A DNA stretch of 64,000 nucleotides. It comes from Azospirillum sp. (GTDB lineage: Bacteria; Pseudomonadota; Alphaproteobacteria; Azospirillales; Azospirillaceae). The notes beneath the pieces were generated by a model. That model ran no database searches, was not told where the DNA came from, and saw only the letters and a program-made list of their open reading frames with translations. The stretch is taken from positions 1 to 64,000 of the forward strand of contig WGNK01000041.1 in assembly GCA_016124535.1 (NCBI GenBank). The letters are read 5' to 3'. Position numbers and translations under genes: made by a program. Positions 43,564 through 52,905 of this stretch are shown here, in pieces (position 1 is the stretch's first letter; every line of letters starts with the position of its first letter).

Positions 43564-44769
43564 GTGCCGCCGGGGGTGCGCTGCCGGGAGGAGACACCGC
43601 CGGGCACCTCGGCTCCCGCGCCCGATGGCACTCCTCAGGACAGTCGGCCACCGCTGCCTGGTGCCACCCGTCCGGCCCCGGATCCGGCGGCGGCCCAGGA
43701 TAGCGTCACCAAAGCGCTCCACCCCGTCTTCGAGAGTTGTGCCGTCATGCTGTCGCCGCTCGTCAAGAAGGAACTCGGGCGGATCGCTGCCATGGTCGCG
43801 GTGGCGGCGGTGGGCGGCGGGCTCTACGGCATGGCGGCCGCCCGCATCAGTCTCACTGACGGCCTGATCAACGGCATAAGCGACGGCGCGTTGATCGGGT
43901 TTGCGCTGTCCGTGTTCGAGGGCCTTCTTTTGAATAGCAAGTTCGGCGAGGCGGTCGAACGGCAGCCGCTGATTTTGATCATAGGCCTGCGCATCCTGGT
44001 CTATGGCGCCGTCATCCTGGCAGTCTTGGCCGAAGTCTGGGACAGCACAGGGCGAAGTCTCGCCGTTCTGATCCACGACCCGTCGTTCATCCGGGCAGTC
44101 TGGTTTTCGTTCGGCTTTGCCACCGCGATCAATTTCGTGATGACAGTGTATCGTCTGCTCGGCAGACGGGCGCTGATCAATTTTCTGCTTGGGCGCTACA
44201 GCTATGCCCGCGAGGAAAATCGCTTCCTGCTGTTCGTCGATCTTACCGGATCGACCGCCCTGGCCGAACGGCTCGGCAATCTCGGTTACCACCGGTTTCT
44301 GCGCAGCTTTATGGGCGACGTGTCCGCGGCGGTGGCGGCGACCAGGGGTGAAATCCACGAATTCGTCGGGGATGGCGTGGTGATTACCTGGCCGGCGGAG
44401 ACCGGCGCCCGTCAGGCGCGGCCCTTGCGCTGCGTTTTTGCCATTGCCGACCGCATTGCTGCCCGCCAAGATCGCTATGTCAGAGGCTTCGGCGATATCC
44501 CGCGCTTCCGCGCCGGCTTGCATCTGGGCGTCGTGGTCGCGGGCGAGATGGGCACCTTCAGGCGCCAGATCGTTCTGATCGGCGAGGCGATGAACACCGC
44601 GGCACGAATCGAACAGGCCAGCCGCAGTCTCGGCCGTCCGATCCTGGCCTCGCGACCGGCGCTCGATGCCCTCGCCCTGCCCCCGGACCTCGTCGCCCAA
44701 TCCCTGGGGCCGATCGCCCTGCGCGGCAAGGCCGGTGCGGTCGAGTTGTTCGCCATCGATCGACGCTGA
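43564..44769 (+). CDS. Membrane class III nucleotide cyclase
   Basis: Up to 401 residues: a Pro-rich N-terminus, four or so membrane helices (~75-195), then a class III cyclase domain (~215-395). Metal-binding aspartates are in LLFVDLTGST and FVGDGVVITW, and the transition-state Asn and Arg in AMNTAARIEQASR. The usual adenine-selecting Lys before the GDG motif is Glu (HEFVGDG), so whether it makes cAMP or cGMP is unclear. GTG 43564 is the longest start; ATG 43747 (340 residues) is plausible. It follows the maf-like gene by 14 bp and precedes nifJ. Confidence 0.82.
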   Translation: MPPGVRCREETPPGTSAPAPDGTPQDSRPPLPGATRPAPDPAAAQDSVTKALHPVFESCAVMLSPLVKKELGRIAAMVAVAAVGGGLYGMAAARISLTDGLINGISDGALIGFALSVFEGLLLNSKFGEAVERQPLILIIGLRILVYGAVILAVLAEVWDSTGRSLAVLIHDPSFIRAVWFSFGFATAINFVMTVYRLLGRRALINFLLGRYSYAREENRFLLFVDLTGSTALAERLGNLGYHRFLRSFMGDVSAAVAATRGEIHEFVGDGVVITWPAETGARQARPLRCVFAIADRIAARQDRYVRGFGDIPRFRAGLHLGVVVAGEMGTFRRQIVLIGEAMNTAARIEQASRSLGRPILASRPALDALALPPDLVAQSLGPIALRGKAGAVELFAIDRR

Positions 44770-44890
44770 AGCTCCCGACCATCTTGTCGCAGGCTGCTTT
44801 TGCGCCTTGTCAGAAGCGCCGCGCCTTGAAACCCTGGGCAGGTTCAGTCCAGCCGTGCTGCCTGCGGGGGATAGAATCAGGAGAAAGACC

Positions 44891-45037
44891 ATGTTTAAAA
44901 TAAAGCAAAAGACTAATAGTCATTCTTCAGTAGTAGGCGTAGCGCTCGACCGCACCGGTCGCATTCATTCGCCTTCGCCACGGACAACGCCGCACGGGAG
45001 ACCCAGACAATGGTCGGGACGCGCACCACAGTTTTAG
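44891..45037 (+). CDS. Possible small leader ORF overlapping nifJ start
   Basis: A 48-codon frame (MFKIKQKTNSHSSVVGVALD...) with a strong ribosome binding site (AGGAGA, 7 nt upstream). It ends 28 bp inside nifJ, in another frame. No homology is known to me. Its beginning is AT-rich compared with neighbours. It may be a translated leader that affects nifJ translation, or chance. Confidence 0.3.
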   Translation: MFKIKQKTNSHSSVVGVALDRTGRIHSPSPRTTPHGRPRQWSGRAPQF

Positions 45038-48000
45038 TTGATGGCAATGAGGCAGCGGCGGCGGTTGCTTATCGTTTGAGCGAGGTCGTTGCGATTTACC
45101 CGATTACTCCGGCATCGCCGATGGGCGAACTGGCGGATGAGTGGGCGGCACACAGGAAACCCAATCTGTGGGGGACGGTGCCGCAGGTGTTCGAGATGCA
45201 GTCCGAGGGCGGGGCTGCCGGCGCCGTCCACGGCGCACTCCAGGCCGGCACGCTGGCGACGACGTTTACCGCGTCCCAGGGCCTGCTGCTGATGATCCCC
45301 AATCTCTATAAGATCGCCGGCGAGTTGACCCCGTTCGTGCTCCATGTCGCTGCGCGCACGCTGGCGACCCATGCGCTATCGATCTTCGGCGACCATTCCG
45401 ACGTGATGGCATGCCGCCAGACCGGTTTTGCCATGCTGGCCGCGGCCTCGGTTCAGGAAGCCCAGGACATGGCCGCGGTTGCGCACGCGGCGACTCTGCG
45501 CTCGCGGGTGCCGTTCCTGCATTTCTTCGACGGATTCCGGACTTCCCACGAGATCAACGGGGTAATCCCGCTCGCCGACGAGACGTTGCATGCGCTGATT
45601 GACGAGGCGGCGATCGACGGGCACCGCGCCCGCGCGCTCAGCCCCGACCATCCGGTGCTGCGCGGCACCGCCCAGAACCCGGACGTGTTCTTCCAGGCGC
45701 GCGAGGCTTGCGAGCCCTATTACCGGGAATGCCCGGCGGTGGTCGAGGACGTCATGGCACGCCTGGAGCACCAGACCGGACGGTCCTACCGCCTGTTCGA
45801 ATATGCCGGCCATCCGGCGGCGGAGCGGGTGGTGGTGGCGATGGGCTCGGGCGCAGAAACCGCGCGCCAGACTGCGGTCTGGCTGGCCGCCCAGGGCGAG
45901 CGGGTCGGTGCGCTGACGGTGCGGCTCTACCGACCGTTTTCCCTCGCCGGGTTTGTCGGGGCCCTGCCCGAGACCACCCGTGCGATCGCCGTGCTCGACC
46001 GCACCAAGGAGCCGGGCGCGCTGGGCGAACCGCTCTATCTCGACGTGGTCGCGGCACTCGCCGAGGCAGAGTCCGCCGGGGTGAACTGGCTTGCCCGGTC
46101 CAGGCCGCGGGTGATCGGTGGCCGCTATGGGCTGTCCTCGAAGGAATTCACCCCGACCATGGTCGGGGCGGTGTTCGCCGAACTGGCACAGCCGCGGCCC
46201 AAGCAGCACTTCACGGTCGGGATCACCGACGACGTCAGCCACAGTTCGCTGAAGCGCGGTGCCCATCTCGACATCAACGACCCCCGGACCCAACGCGCGG
46301 TGTTCTTTGGGCTGGGCGCCGACGGCACCGTCGGTGCCAACAAGAACTCTTTGAAAATCATTGCCGAGGAGACCGGAGACCACGTCCAGGGTTATTTTGT
46401 CTACGACAGCAAGAAGGCCGGCTCGGCCACGATCTCCCATCTGCGCTTCGGCGTGTCGCCGATCCATGCTCCCTACCTCATCCGCAGCGCCGGTTTCGTC
46501 GCCTGCCACCATTTTCCGCTGCTGGAGCGGATGCGGGTGCTGGAACGGGCGGCACCCGGTGCGATCGTGCTGCTCAACGCCCCCGGTGATCCCGATCAGG
46601 TCTGGGCGCGGCTGCCCCGCGAGGTCCAGCAGGTTGCGATCGAGCGCAAGGTCAGACTCTACACCGTCGATGCCAGCCGGGTTGCCCGCGAGGCCGGCTT
46701 GGGCCGGCGGATCAACACGATCATGCAGACTTGCTTCTTCGCGCTGTCGGAGGTCATGCCGATCGAGGCCGCGGTGGCCCGGATCAAGGCAGCGATCACC
46801 AAGACCTATGGCCGACGCAGCGAGGAGGCGGTGCGGCGCAACCATGCCGCGGTCGACCAGGCGCTGACCCATCTCTATCCGGTTCCCTTGCCCGCCGAGG
46901 TCACCGCCGACCACTCGCGGCCACCACCGGTGCCGCCCGAGGCGCCGGACTTCGTCCGTCGGGTGACCGGCGCGATTCTGGAGGGCCTCGGCGACCACCT
47001 GCCGGTCAGTGCCTTTCCGGTCGACGGCACCTGGCCGCTCGGCACCGCGCGTTATGAAAAGCGCTGCATCGCCAGCGAGATTCCGGCGTTCCACGGCGAG
47101 CTGTGCATCCAGTGCAACAAATGCGCGATGGTCTGCCCCCACGCCGCAATCCGGGTCAAGGCGTGCCGGACCGACGACCTGGCCGATGCGCCCGCCGGTT
47201 TCACCACCTTGCCCTACAAGGGCGAGGAATTCCGCGGCTATCGGTTCCTGCTCGCGGTGTCGCCCGATGACTGCACCGGCTGTACGCTGTGCGTTGCGGT
47301 GTGTCCGGCCAAGGACAAAGCCAACCCACGGCGCAAGGCCCTGGAAATGCGCCCGATTGCCGAACTGCGGACCCAGGGTGCGGCGCAGTTTGGTTATTTC
47401 CTGTCGCGGCCCGAGGTGCCGCGCGACCAGGTTCCGCTCAACCCCAAGCAGGTCCAATTGTTCGAGCCATTGTTCGAATATTCCGGAGCCTGCGCCGGCT
47501 GCGGCGAGACGCCCTATGTCAAGTTGCTCACCCAGCTATTCGGCGACCGTGCGGTGATCGCCAACGCCACCGGCTGTTCGTCGATCTATGGCGGCAACCT
47601 GCCGACCACGCCCTATGCCGCCAACCGCGACGGCCGCGGACCTGCCTGGTCCAACTCGCTGTTCGAGGACAATGCCGAATTCGGCTTTGGCATGCGGGTG
47701 GCTCTAGACCAACTGCAGAGGGAGGCCCAGACGCTGCTGGCTGAACTGGCGCCCGAGTTGGACTCCGCCCTGGTGACCAGGCTGCTGGATACTGGCCGCG
47801 GCGAGGCCGCGATCCTGTCCCGGCGCCAAGAAGTCGAGGCGCTGCGCCGGGCGCTGGAACGGCTCGAGAACCCGGCGGCCCGGCGGTTGGCCGGCCTCGC
47901 CGATCACTTGGTCGAGAAATCGGTGTGGATCGTCGGCGGCGACGGCTGGGCTTACGACATCGGCTATGGTGGCCTAGACCATGTGTTGGCGTCGGATCGG

Positions 48001-48567
48001 AACGTCAATATCCTGGTGCTCGACACCGAGGTTTATTCCAATACCGGCGGTCAGCAGTCGAAGGCGACCCCGATGGCGGCTTCCGCCAAGTTCGCGATAG
48101 CCGGCAGATCCACGGCCAAGAAGGATCTGGGCATGATCGCCATGGCCTATGGCCACGTCTATGTTGCCCGGGTCGCCTTTGGTGCCCGCGATGCCCAGAC
48201 CGTCCAGGCCTTCCTCGACGCCGAGAGCTATGACGGACCGTCGTTGATCATCGCCTACAGCCATTGCGTCGCCCATGGCTTCGACCTCTCCCACGGACTC
48301 GACCAGCAGAAGCTGGCGGTGGAGAGCGGGCACTGGCCGCTCTATCGGTATGATCCTCGAACCCTGGCGGCGGGCGGCAAGCCGTTGGAACTGGACAGCG
48401 GCCCGCCGAAGCGGTCGCTTGCCGAGTTCATGGCCAATGAGGCACGCTTCCGGGTGGTTCAACGCGACGATCCCGAGCGCTTCAAGACCCTGCTCGAGCA
48501 GGCGGAAGCGGGCGGCAGGCTGCGCGAGGAACGCTTACGCTTCCTGGCCGGCTTCAGTTCGACCTAA
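45010..48567 (+). CDS. nifJ: Pyruvate:ferredoxin (flavodoxin) oxidoreductase
   Basis: A 1185-residue single-chain enzyme that oxidises pyruvate to acetyl-CoA and CO2 and reduces ferredoxin or flavodoxin. Domain I begins DGNEAAAAVAYRLSEVVAIY with the conserved YPITPASPMGE. Two 4Fe-4S clusters lie in the ferredoxin insert (CIQCNKCAMVCP and CTGCTLCVAVCP), and the TPP domain carries the proximal cluster Cys (SGACAGCGETPYVKL) and ANATGCSSIYGGNLPTTPY. Length is standard. Such enzymes work in anaerobic metabolism and in supplying electrons to nitrogenase; no nif genes lie in this window. It is followed by a dihydroorotate-dehydrogenase-like gene. Confidence 0.97.
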   Translation: MVGTRTTVLVDGNEAAAAVAYRLSEVVAIYPITPASPMGELADEWAAHRKPNLWGTVPQVFEMQSEGGAAGAVHGALQAGTLATTFTASQGLLLMIPNLYKIAGELTPFVLHVAARTLATHALSIFGDHSDVMACRQTGFAMLAAASVQEAQDMAAVAHAATLRSRVPFLHFFDGFRTSHEINGVIPLADETLHALIDEAAIDGHRARALSPDHPVLRGTAQNPDVFFQAREACEPYYRECPAVVEDVMARLEHQTGRSYRLFEYAGHPAAERVVVAMGSGAETARQTAVWLAAQGERVGALTVRLYRPFSLAGFVGALPETTRAIAVLDRTKEPGALGEPLYLDVVAALAEAESAGVNWLARSRPRVIGGRYGLSSKEFTPTMVGAVFAELAQPRPKQHFTVGITDDVSHSSLKRGAHLDINDPRTQRAVFFGLGADGTVGANKNSLKIIAEETGDHVQGYFVYDSKKAGSATISHLRFGVSPIHAPYLIRSAGFVACHHFPLLERMRVLERAAPGAIVLLNAPGDPDQVWARLPREVQQVAIERKVRLYTVDASRVAREAGLGRRINTIMQTCFFALSEVMPIEAAVARIKAAITKTYGRRSEEAVRRNHAAVDQALTHLYPVPLPAEVTADHSRPPPVPPEAPDFVRRVTGAILEGLGDHLPVSAFPVDGTWPLGTARYEKRCIASEIPAFHGELCIQCNKCAMVCPHAAIRVKACRTDDLADAPAGFTTLPYKGEEFRGYRFLLAVSPDDCTGCTLCVAVCPAKDKANPRRKALEMRPIAELRTQGAAQFGYFLSRPEVPRDQVPLNPKQVQLFEPLFEYSGACAGCGETPYVKLLTQLFGDRAVIANATGCSSIYGGNLPTTPYAANRDGRGPAWSNSLFEDNAEFGFGMRVALDQLQREAQTLLAELAPELDSALVTRLLDTGRGEAAILSRRQEVEALRRALERLENPAARRLAGLADHLVEKSVWIVGGDGWAYDIGYGGLDHVLASDRNVNILVLDTEVYSNTGGQQSKATPMAASAKFAIAGRSTAKKDLGMIAMAYGHVYVARVAFGARDAQTVQAFLDAESYDGPSLIIAYSHCVAHGFDLSHGLDQQKLAVESGHWPLYRYDPRTLAAGGKPLELDSGPPKRSLAEFMANEARFRVVQRDDPERFKTLLEQAEAGGRLREERLRFLAGFSST

Positions 48568-48610
48568 TATCTGCCGAGGGGCTCCGGCCCCGGAGACCCC
48601 TTGACGATAG

Positions 48611-48636
48611 GCCCTCTCCCCCCCGGGGGAGAGGGC
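48611..48636. repeat. Perfect palindrome between nifJ and its partner gene
   Basis: GCCCTCTCCCCC-CC-GGGGGAGAGGGC is a perfect 12-bp inverted repeat. Similar CCCTCTCCC/GGGAGAGGG pieces occur near 5690-5715 and 36233-36260, so this is probably a dispersed intergenic palindrome. It could also attenuate read-through. Confidence 0.6.
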
Positions 48637-48668
48637 TGGGCGGGGGAAACACCGCAAGGATCAATCCC

Positions 48669-49685
48669 ATGGACCTGTCAACCCGTTACCTGGGCCTCGT
48701 CTTGCCGCACCCGCTGATGCCCGGCGCCTCGCCTCTGGCCGAAAACCTCGACACCGTGCGCCGACTAGAGGATGCCGGAGCGGCGGCAATCGTGCTGCCG
48801 TCCCTGTTCGAGGAGCAGCTCCTGCAGGACCGTATGTCCGTGCTGCGCCACACCGAGGACCCGGCCGAGGGCTTCGCCGAAGCCCTCAGCTATTTTCCGC
48901 ACACCGATGATTTCGCCCTGGGGCCCGAATCCTATCTGGAACAGATCCGTCGGATCAAGCTGGCGGTCAATGTACCGGTGATTGCATCCTTGAACGGGAT
49001 TACTCGGGCCGGCTGGATCGACTACGCCCGTCTGATCGAGCAGGCCGGCGCCGACGCCCTCGAACTGAACGTGTACTTCGTCGCGGCCGGCGCCAAAGAC
49101 ACCGCGGCTTCGGTGGAAGATCGCCTGATCGAAATCGCGGCGGCGGTGAAACAATCGGTCGAGCTGCCGGTGGCGGTCAAGCTGTCGCCGTTCTTCTCGG
49201 CCTTGCGCCACCTGGTGCGCCGCTTGGAGGCGCTGGAGATCGACGGCCTGGTGCTGTTCAACCGCTTCTACCAACCCGATATCGATATCGAGGCACTCGA
49301 AACAGTGCCGCGGCTAAGCCTTTCGACCTCGTCCGAACTTCTGCTGCGTTTGCGCTGGCTGGCCATCCTGTCGGGCCGGGTGCGTCCCAGCCTGGCCGCA
49401 AGCGGCGGCATCCACGATACCGCCGATGCGATCAAGGCGTTGATGGCTGGTGCCGACGCGGTCCAACTGGTCTCGGCACTCCTGCAGCGCGGACCCAGCC
49501 ACCTGAGCCGGCTCAGGAACGAACTGGTAGAGTGGCTGGAGCGCCACCAGTACGCATCGCTGGCCGAAATGCAGGGCAGCATGAATTTGCTGCGCTGTCC
49601 CGACCCCGCCGCCTTCGAACGCGCCAATTACATGGCGGCACTGCAAGGCTGGGGTCCGGAAAACAGGCCAGCCGCTGACTTCTGA
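48669..49685 (+). CDS. Dihydroorotate dehydrogenase-like flavoprotein
   Basis: A 338-residue TIM-barrel protein of the PyrD-like group often found beside nifJ. It begins MDLSTRYLGLVLPHPLMPGA and contains VNVPVIASLNGITRAGWIDY, then ADALELNVYFVAAG, LPVAVKLSPFFSALRHLVRR and the FMN-site region VRPSLAASGGIHDTADAIKA. It lacks obvious extra domains. True pyrimidine synthesis is unlikely to be its role; the nifJ association suggests a redox partner function, which is unproven. Confidence 0.88.
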   Translation: MDLSTRYLGLVLPHPLMPGASPLAENLDTVRRLEDAGAAAIVLPSLFEEQLLQDRMSVLRHTEDPAEGFAEALSYFPHTDDFALGPESYLEQIRRIKLAVNVPVIASLNGITRAGWIDYARLIEQAGADALELNVYFVAAGAKDTAASVEDRLIEIAAAVKQSVELPVAVKLSPFFSALRHLVRRLEALEIDGLVLFNRFYQPDIDIEALETVPRLSLSTSSELLLRLRWLAILSGRVRPSLAASGGIHDTADAIKALMAGADAVQLVSALLQRGPSHLSRLRNELVEWLERHQYASLAEMQGSMNLLRCPDPAAFERANYMAALQGWGPENRPAADF

Positions 49686-49722
49686 CTTCCAGGCTGACTT
49701 CCAGACAGAACCACACAGAAAT

Positions 49723-49746
49723 GGAGCCGGCCGGTCGGCCGGCTCC
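49723..49746. terminator. Hairpin between convergent genes
   Basis: GGAGCCGGCCG-GT-CGGCCGGCTCC is a perfect 11-bp stem lying between convergent stops (49685 and 49760). It lacks a T-run, so it may act as a barrier rather than a classical terminator. Confidence 0.5.
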
Positions 49747-49759
49747 CGGTGTCCCGAAC

Positions 49760-50062
49760 TCAGAGTTTGGAATTCGCCCAATTGCCGACGAACCCGCCGA
49801 TGACCGCGCTGGCGAGGAAGCCAATCGGACCGATCCCGGACGCGCTGAGGATAGCCTCGGGCGCCGAGGCGCTGTTAAAGATTGCGCTGGTCAGGGCGAC
49901 GCCGCCCAGCGTGCCGGCAATCACCAGCAGAATGTTGCGGTTCTCCGGGGTGATCAGTTCCGACGCCTCGGCCGGCTTGGTCTGAGCGCCGGCGGTGACG
50001 GGAATGGTTACGGGCAGTACGCCGATCAAAGCAATCAACAGAACGAATAACGCCTTCTTCAT
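49760..50062 (-). CDS. Small exported or membrane protein, unknown
   Basis: A 100-residue protein with a strong signal or anchor sequence (KKALFVLLIALIGVLPVTIP) and two glycine-rich hydrophobic stretches (~43-62 and ~75-95, SGIGPIGFLASAVIGGFVGN). Family unknown. It resembles in layout the small protein encoded divergently at 50311, with a signal peptide plus Gly/Ala-rich membrane segments; both may be envelope proteins. Confidence 0.7.
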   Translation of the reverse strand: MKKALFVLLIALIGVLPVTIPVTAGAQTKPAEASELITPENRNILLVIAGTLGGVALTSAIFNSASAPEAILSASGIGPIGFLASAVIGGFVGNWANSKL

Positions 50063-50310
50063 GGTGGCTTCCTCTCGCCAAATGGGTGGGCTGGGGCCGG
50101 TCCGCAGTCCCCACGGTTCCTGCGATCCCGATGCTACAAATCGGACCGCCGTCTTTCAATCGAATATCGCAGAACTTTGCTGGGAAATCGCCGATGGGGC
50201 GCCGTTGCCACGCTTGCGCCGGAGAGGATGGCGCCGCCATCCGCCAGTTGCTATAGTTCCAAGACTGTGGGCCGATTTTGTCGGCCATCGATCCGCCGCG
50301 GAGAAAGTCT

Positions 50311-50586
50311 ATGCGCAAATTGTTGCTGATCGCCGTCGTGCTGCTGATCCCGACCACCGCTCATGCCGCGTCGAGCCTGGGCTCGGCAATCCTGGGCCTG
50401 GCGATCGGCGGCGTTCTGGGCGTGGTGGCGATGCCCTATGTCCTGCCCACCGCAGTCGCGACCGCACCGGTGGTTATCGAGGCGGTGAGCGCCGGCTCGG
50501 CTGCAGCCGGAACCGCAATCGTGCAGAATCCGGTATGGGCCGGCGGCATCATCGGCGCGATCCTCGGCCTGTCGCTGGCGCCCTGA
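50311..50586 (+). CDS. Small exported or membrane protein, unknown
   Basis: A 91-residue protein: signal peptide MRKLLLIAVVLLIPTTAHAA with a clean AHA cleavage site, then two Gly/Ala-rich hydrophobic segments (SSLGSAILGLAIGGVLGVVA; WAGGIIGAILGLSLAP). ATG 50311 follows GGAGAAAG. Family unknown. It is divergent from the similarly built protein at 49760-50062. Confidence 0.75.
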   Translation: MRKLLLIAVVLLIPTTAHAASSLGSAILGLAIGGVLGVVAMPYVLPTAVATAPVVIEAVSAGSAAAGTAIVQNPVWAGGIIGAILGLSLAP

Positions 50587-50702
50587 CCCTGTCAGCCTGA
50601 CCGGGTTCCTCCCGATCGCCGATTGACAGCCCCGAACGCCGGCCCCCTGAGGGATAGGGGACCGGCGGGCTGCACGGCACACGAGCTGACCGCCCGCAGC
50701 TG

Positions 50703-52604
50703 CTACATTCGGTCCAGATCAGGAAAGATCTCCGGCTTGCGCCACGACTGCCGGTAGTGGCTATCGGCCTCCGCAGCCTTATCTTGAGACCAGATGGTGC
50801 TACCTCTTATAATTTCCGATATCGCGTACCAGGCCCAGCCGTTCATGAGAAATTCGGTGTAGGGCATATTCGGAAGCGGATCGCCTCGGGAGTCCCATCC
50901 GACTGAGTTGAACAGTGGAACTGCAGCCGTCTGGGCGATGATCATCGCTTGCTGCCAATTCGCCAGGCCAATCCCGGCCGCAGTCTGATCGACCGGCACC
51001 AGCCAATAGGGTGGCTCGTCATAGATCAGGGAGCCCTGCTGGACTCGCGCATCCTCAATGAAGGCTTCGATTTCCGCCCACTTGTGTTGAGACGCCTTCA
51101 ACCGCGCCTGCCCCAGATCATTCATGATGTTCGCCGCCGTGATGCTTGCGGCACTCGGGGGAGGATTGATCCCCGGATAGTCCACGACCGCATCGTTCAA
51201 TGCCTTGGCCGTAATTTCCGCGTCATAGTCGTCTCCGCTTAGAATATAGCCCAAGGTCTGAGCATAGAGCCACGACACATGGGCGAATGGCATCGTCGCG
51301 CTGGCGGCCGGATCTGGCCAATTCAGGATCGTGCTGACCGGAGCGAAGGCGGTAAAGGCCTGATAGTAGGCGGCCCGGTAACGGTCCATGCGATAGGTGA
51401 TCGGGCCGTCAACCGGCGGACTGGTCTCGGAATCCCATAATTTCTTAGCCGCGGCATCGACGTCGGACGGCGTGCCGTCGTTGCCACCAAGCACGGCTGA
51501 GGCCAGCCAGAAATGGATATTATGACGGTAATAGCCGAATCGGTAACGGTCATTGTCGGGATGGCTGAGCTTGACTTCTCGAAAATATTTCTCATCGGCA
51601 GCAACCGCCGCGATGTTCGCAGCAATCGAGCTGTATTGGTCGCCGATCCGGTAGTAAATATGTGAAGGCATGTGGACCAGATGCCCGGCATCCGGCGCCA
51701 GGGCCGCCAGCCCTCTGGCGTAAACCGTCACCTCATCCGGCTGGATCGATCCTTCCAGGAGATGGATATACCAATGAACCAGACCGATATGTTTGGGGTT
51801 GACCGCCACCGCCGGCTTGAGTGCCGCAACCGCGCCGGTTATCTCCGGGTAGGCCGGCGAACCATCCTTCTTCCAATACTCCCAGGGTTGCAGGTTCATC
51901 GTCGCATCAACATAGAGCGTCAGAATATCCAGATCATCCGGATAATCGTTGTGTAGATCATACATTTGCTTAGCATAATTTTGATTGCGCTTCTTTTGTC
52001 TGTCATGCTGATCACCGGACTCTTCATAATATCTCGGCGTCAGAGCCTCGACCAGCCTCCGCTCCTTTTCCGGAGCCAAGTGGTAACCCGGCCGGGTTGT
52101 CACCTCGATCAGGCGGTCGAGAGCCATCCTTCTGTCGGGCTCCGGCTGGTCGGTCTGGTTGATGTTGACGCCGAGCGACAGCGCCAGTCCCCAGTAGCAC
52201 AGGACGCAGACCGGCTCGCCCAGCTTCGTGACCTCGATGCCCGCCTTGAATGCATTGAAGGATTCTCGATGGTTGAAGCCATAGAAAGTTCGCAATCCCT
52301 GAATAAAATACTTGTTCGCCTCGGCGGTTCCGTGAACCTGTCTCTTTAACCCATTGCCGAAATTGAAATCACCTTCTTCGTAAATCGCCGGACGGGGATC
52401 GTCTTCGGCAAGTACGGACAGCGCCTCGGTATTTGGTTTTGCCATCAGGCAATTGATACCGCCCACCAGCGGCGGCCCATTGGCGCCGCCGTCCGAGCGG
52501 CTGATCGCCGGCGTGGGGGCGGTTACCAGCACGGCGACCAAAGCGACGGCGGCGACAGCCGCGGCGGTCCCGGCTGCGGCTGTCGATAAACGCGAGTTGT
52601 TCAT
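50703..52604 (-). CDS. Large secreted TPR-type protein of unknown function
   Basis: A 633-residue protein with an N-terminal signal or anchor segment (~10-30, Ala-rich). It belongs to a recognisable but poorly characterised TPR-like family: GLRTFYGFNHRESFNAFKAG, CVLCYWGLALSLGVNINQ, TMNLQPWEYWKKDG, and the hallmark AGHLVHMPSHIYYRIG followed by YRHNIHFWLASA. Repeated His and CxxC residues (CVLC) may bind metal; this is a guess. ATG 52604 follows AGGGGA. It is a single-gene unit. Confidence 0.82.
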   Translation of the reverse strand: MNNSRLSTAAAGTAAAVAAVALVAVLVTAPTPAISRSDGGANGPPLVGGINCLMAKPNTEALSVLAEDDPRPAIYEEGDFNFGNGLKRQVHGTAEANKYFIQGLRTFYGFNHRESFNAFKAGIEVTKLGEPVCVLCYWGLALSLGVNINQTDQPEPDRRMALDRLIEVTTRPGYHLAPEKERRLVEALTPRYYEESGDQHDRQKKRNQNYAKQMYDLHNDYPDDLDILTLYVDATMNLQPWEYWKKDGSPAYPEITGAVAALKPAVAVNPKHIGLVHWYIHLLEGSIQPDEVTVYARGLAALAPDAGHLVHMPSHIYYRIGDQYSSIAANIAAVAADEKYFREVKLSHPDNDRYRFGYYRHNIHFWLASAVLGGNDGTPSDVDAAAKKLWDSETSPPVDGPITYRMDRYRAAYYQAFTAFAPVSTILNWPDPAASATMPFAHVSWLYAQTLGYILSGDDYDAEITAKALNDAVVDYPGINPPPSAASITAANIMNDLGQARLKASQHKWAEIEAFIEDARVQQGSLIYDEPPYWLVPVDQTAAGIGLANWQQAMIIAQTAAVPLFNSVGWDSRGDPLPNMPYTEFLMNGWAWYAISEIIRGSTIWSQDKAAEADSHYRQSWRKPEIFPDLDRM

Positions 52605-52905
52605 ATATTTAATCCCCTGATGATCCCCGTATGCACCGCATATTTCTGCGACAAAGTATCGCATGTATATTGTATTATCGTCAATATCGCTAAGCAGTGC
52701 TACTGCTACGCTTTTAATTGCATATTATGGTATGCTGCATATTTTATCAGCTTTCTTCGTCTTGCCACGCGGGGCCATCCCGGCAGTGCTTGACGGCGGG
52801 CGGAGGCGATTATATCCATCGAGCCGTCTCCCGTCGCGGACGAGGATGTCGTGCCCGCTGCCGCTCTCGAAGACTTCCTGATCCGGCAGCCGCGGGTCGC
52901 TTGAC
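52605..52905. other. AT-rich divergent promoter region
   Basis: A 301-bp gap between the secreted TPR-type gene and a response regulator gene. The part at 52655-52745 is clearly AT-richer than its surroundings and probably holds promoters. No gene was recognised. Confidence 0.35.

Noticed and set aside
43513..44892. 459-codon minus-strand frame opposite the cyclase
   Set aside because: The cyclase motifs on the plus strand are clear; the antisense frame has no recognisable domain.
45376..47457. 693-codon minus-strand frame inside nifJ
   Set aside because: Antisense shadow of nifJ, whose cluster and TPP motifs are complete on the plus strand.
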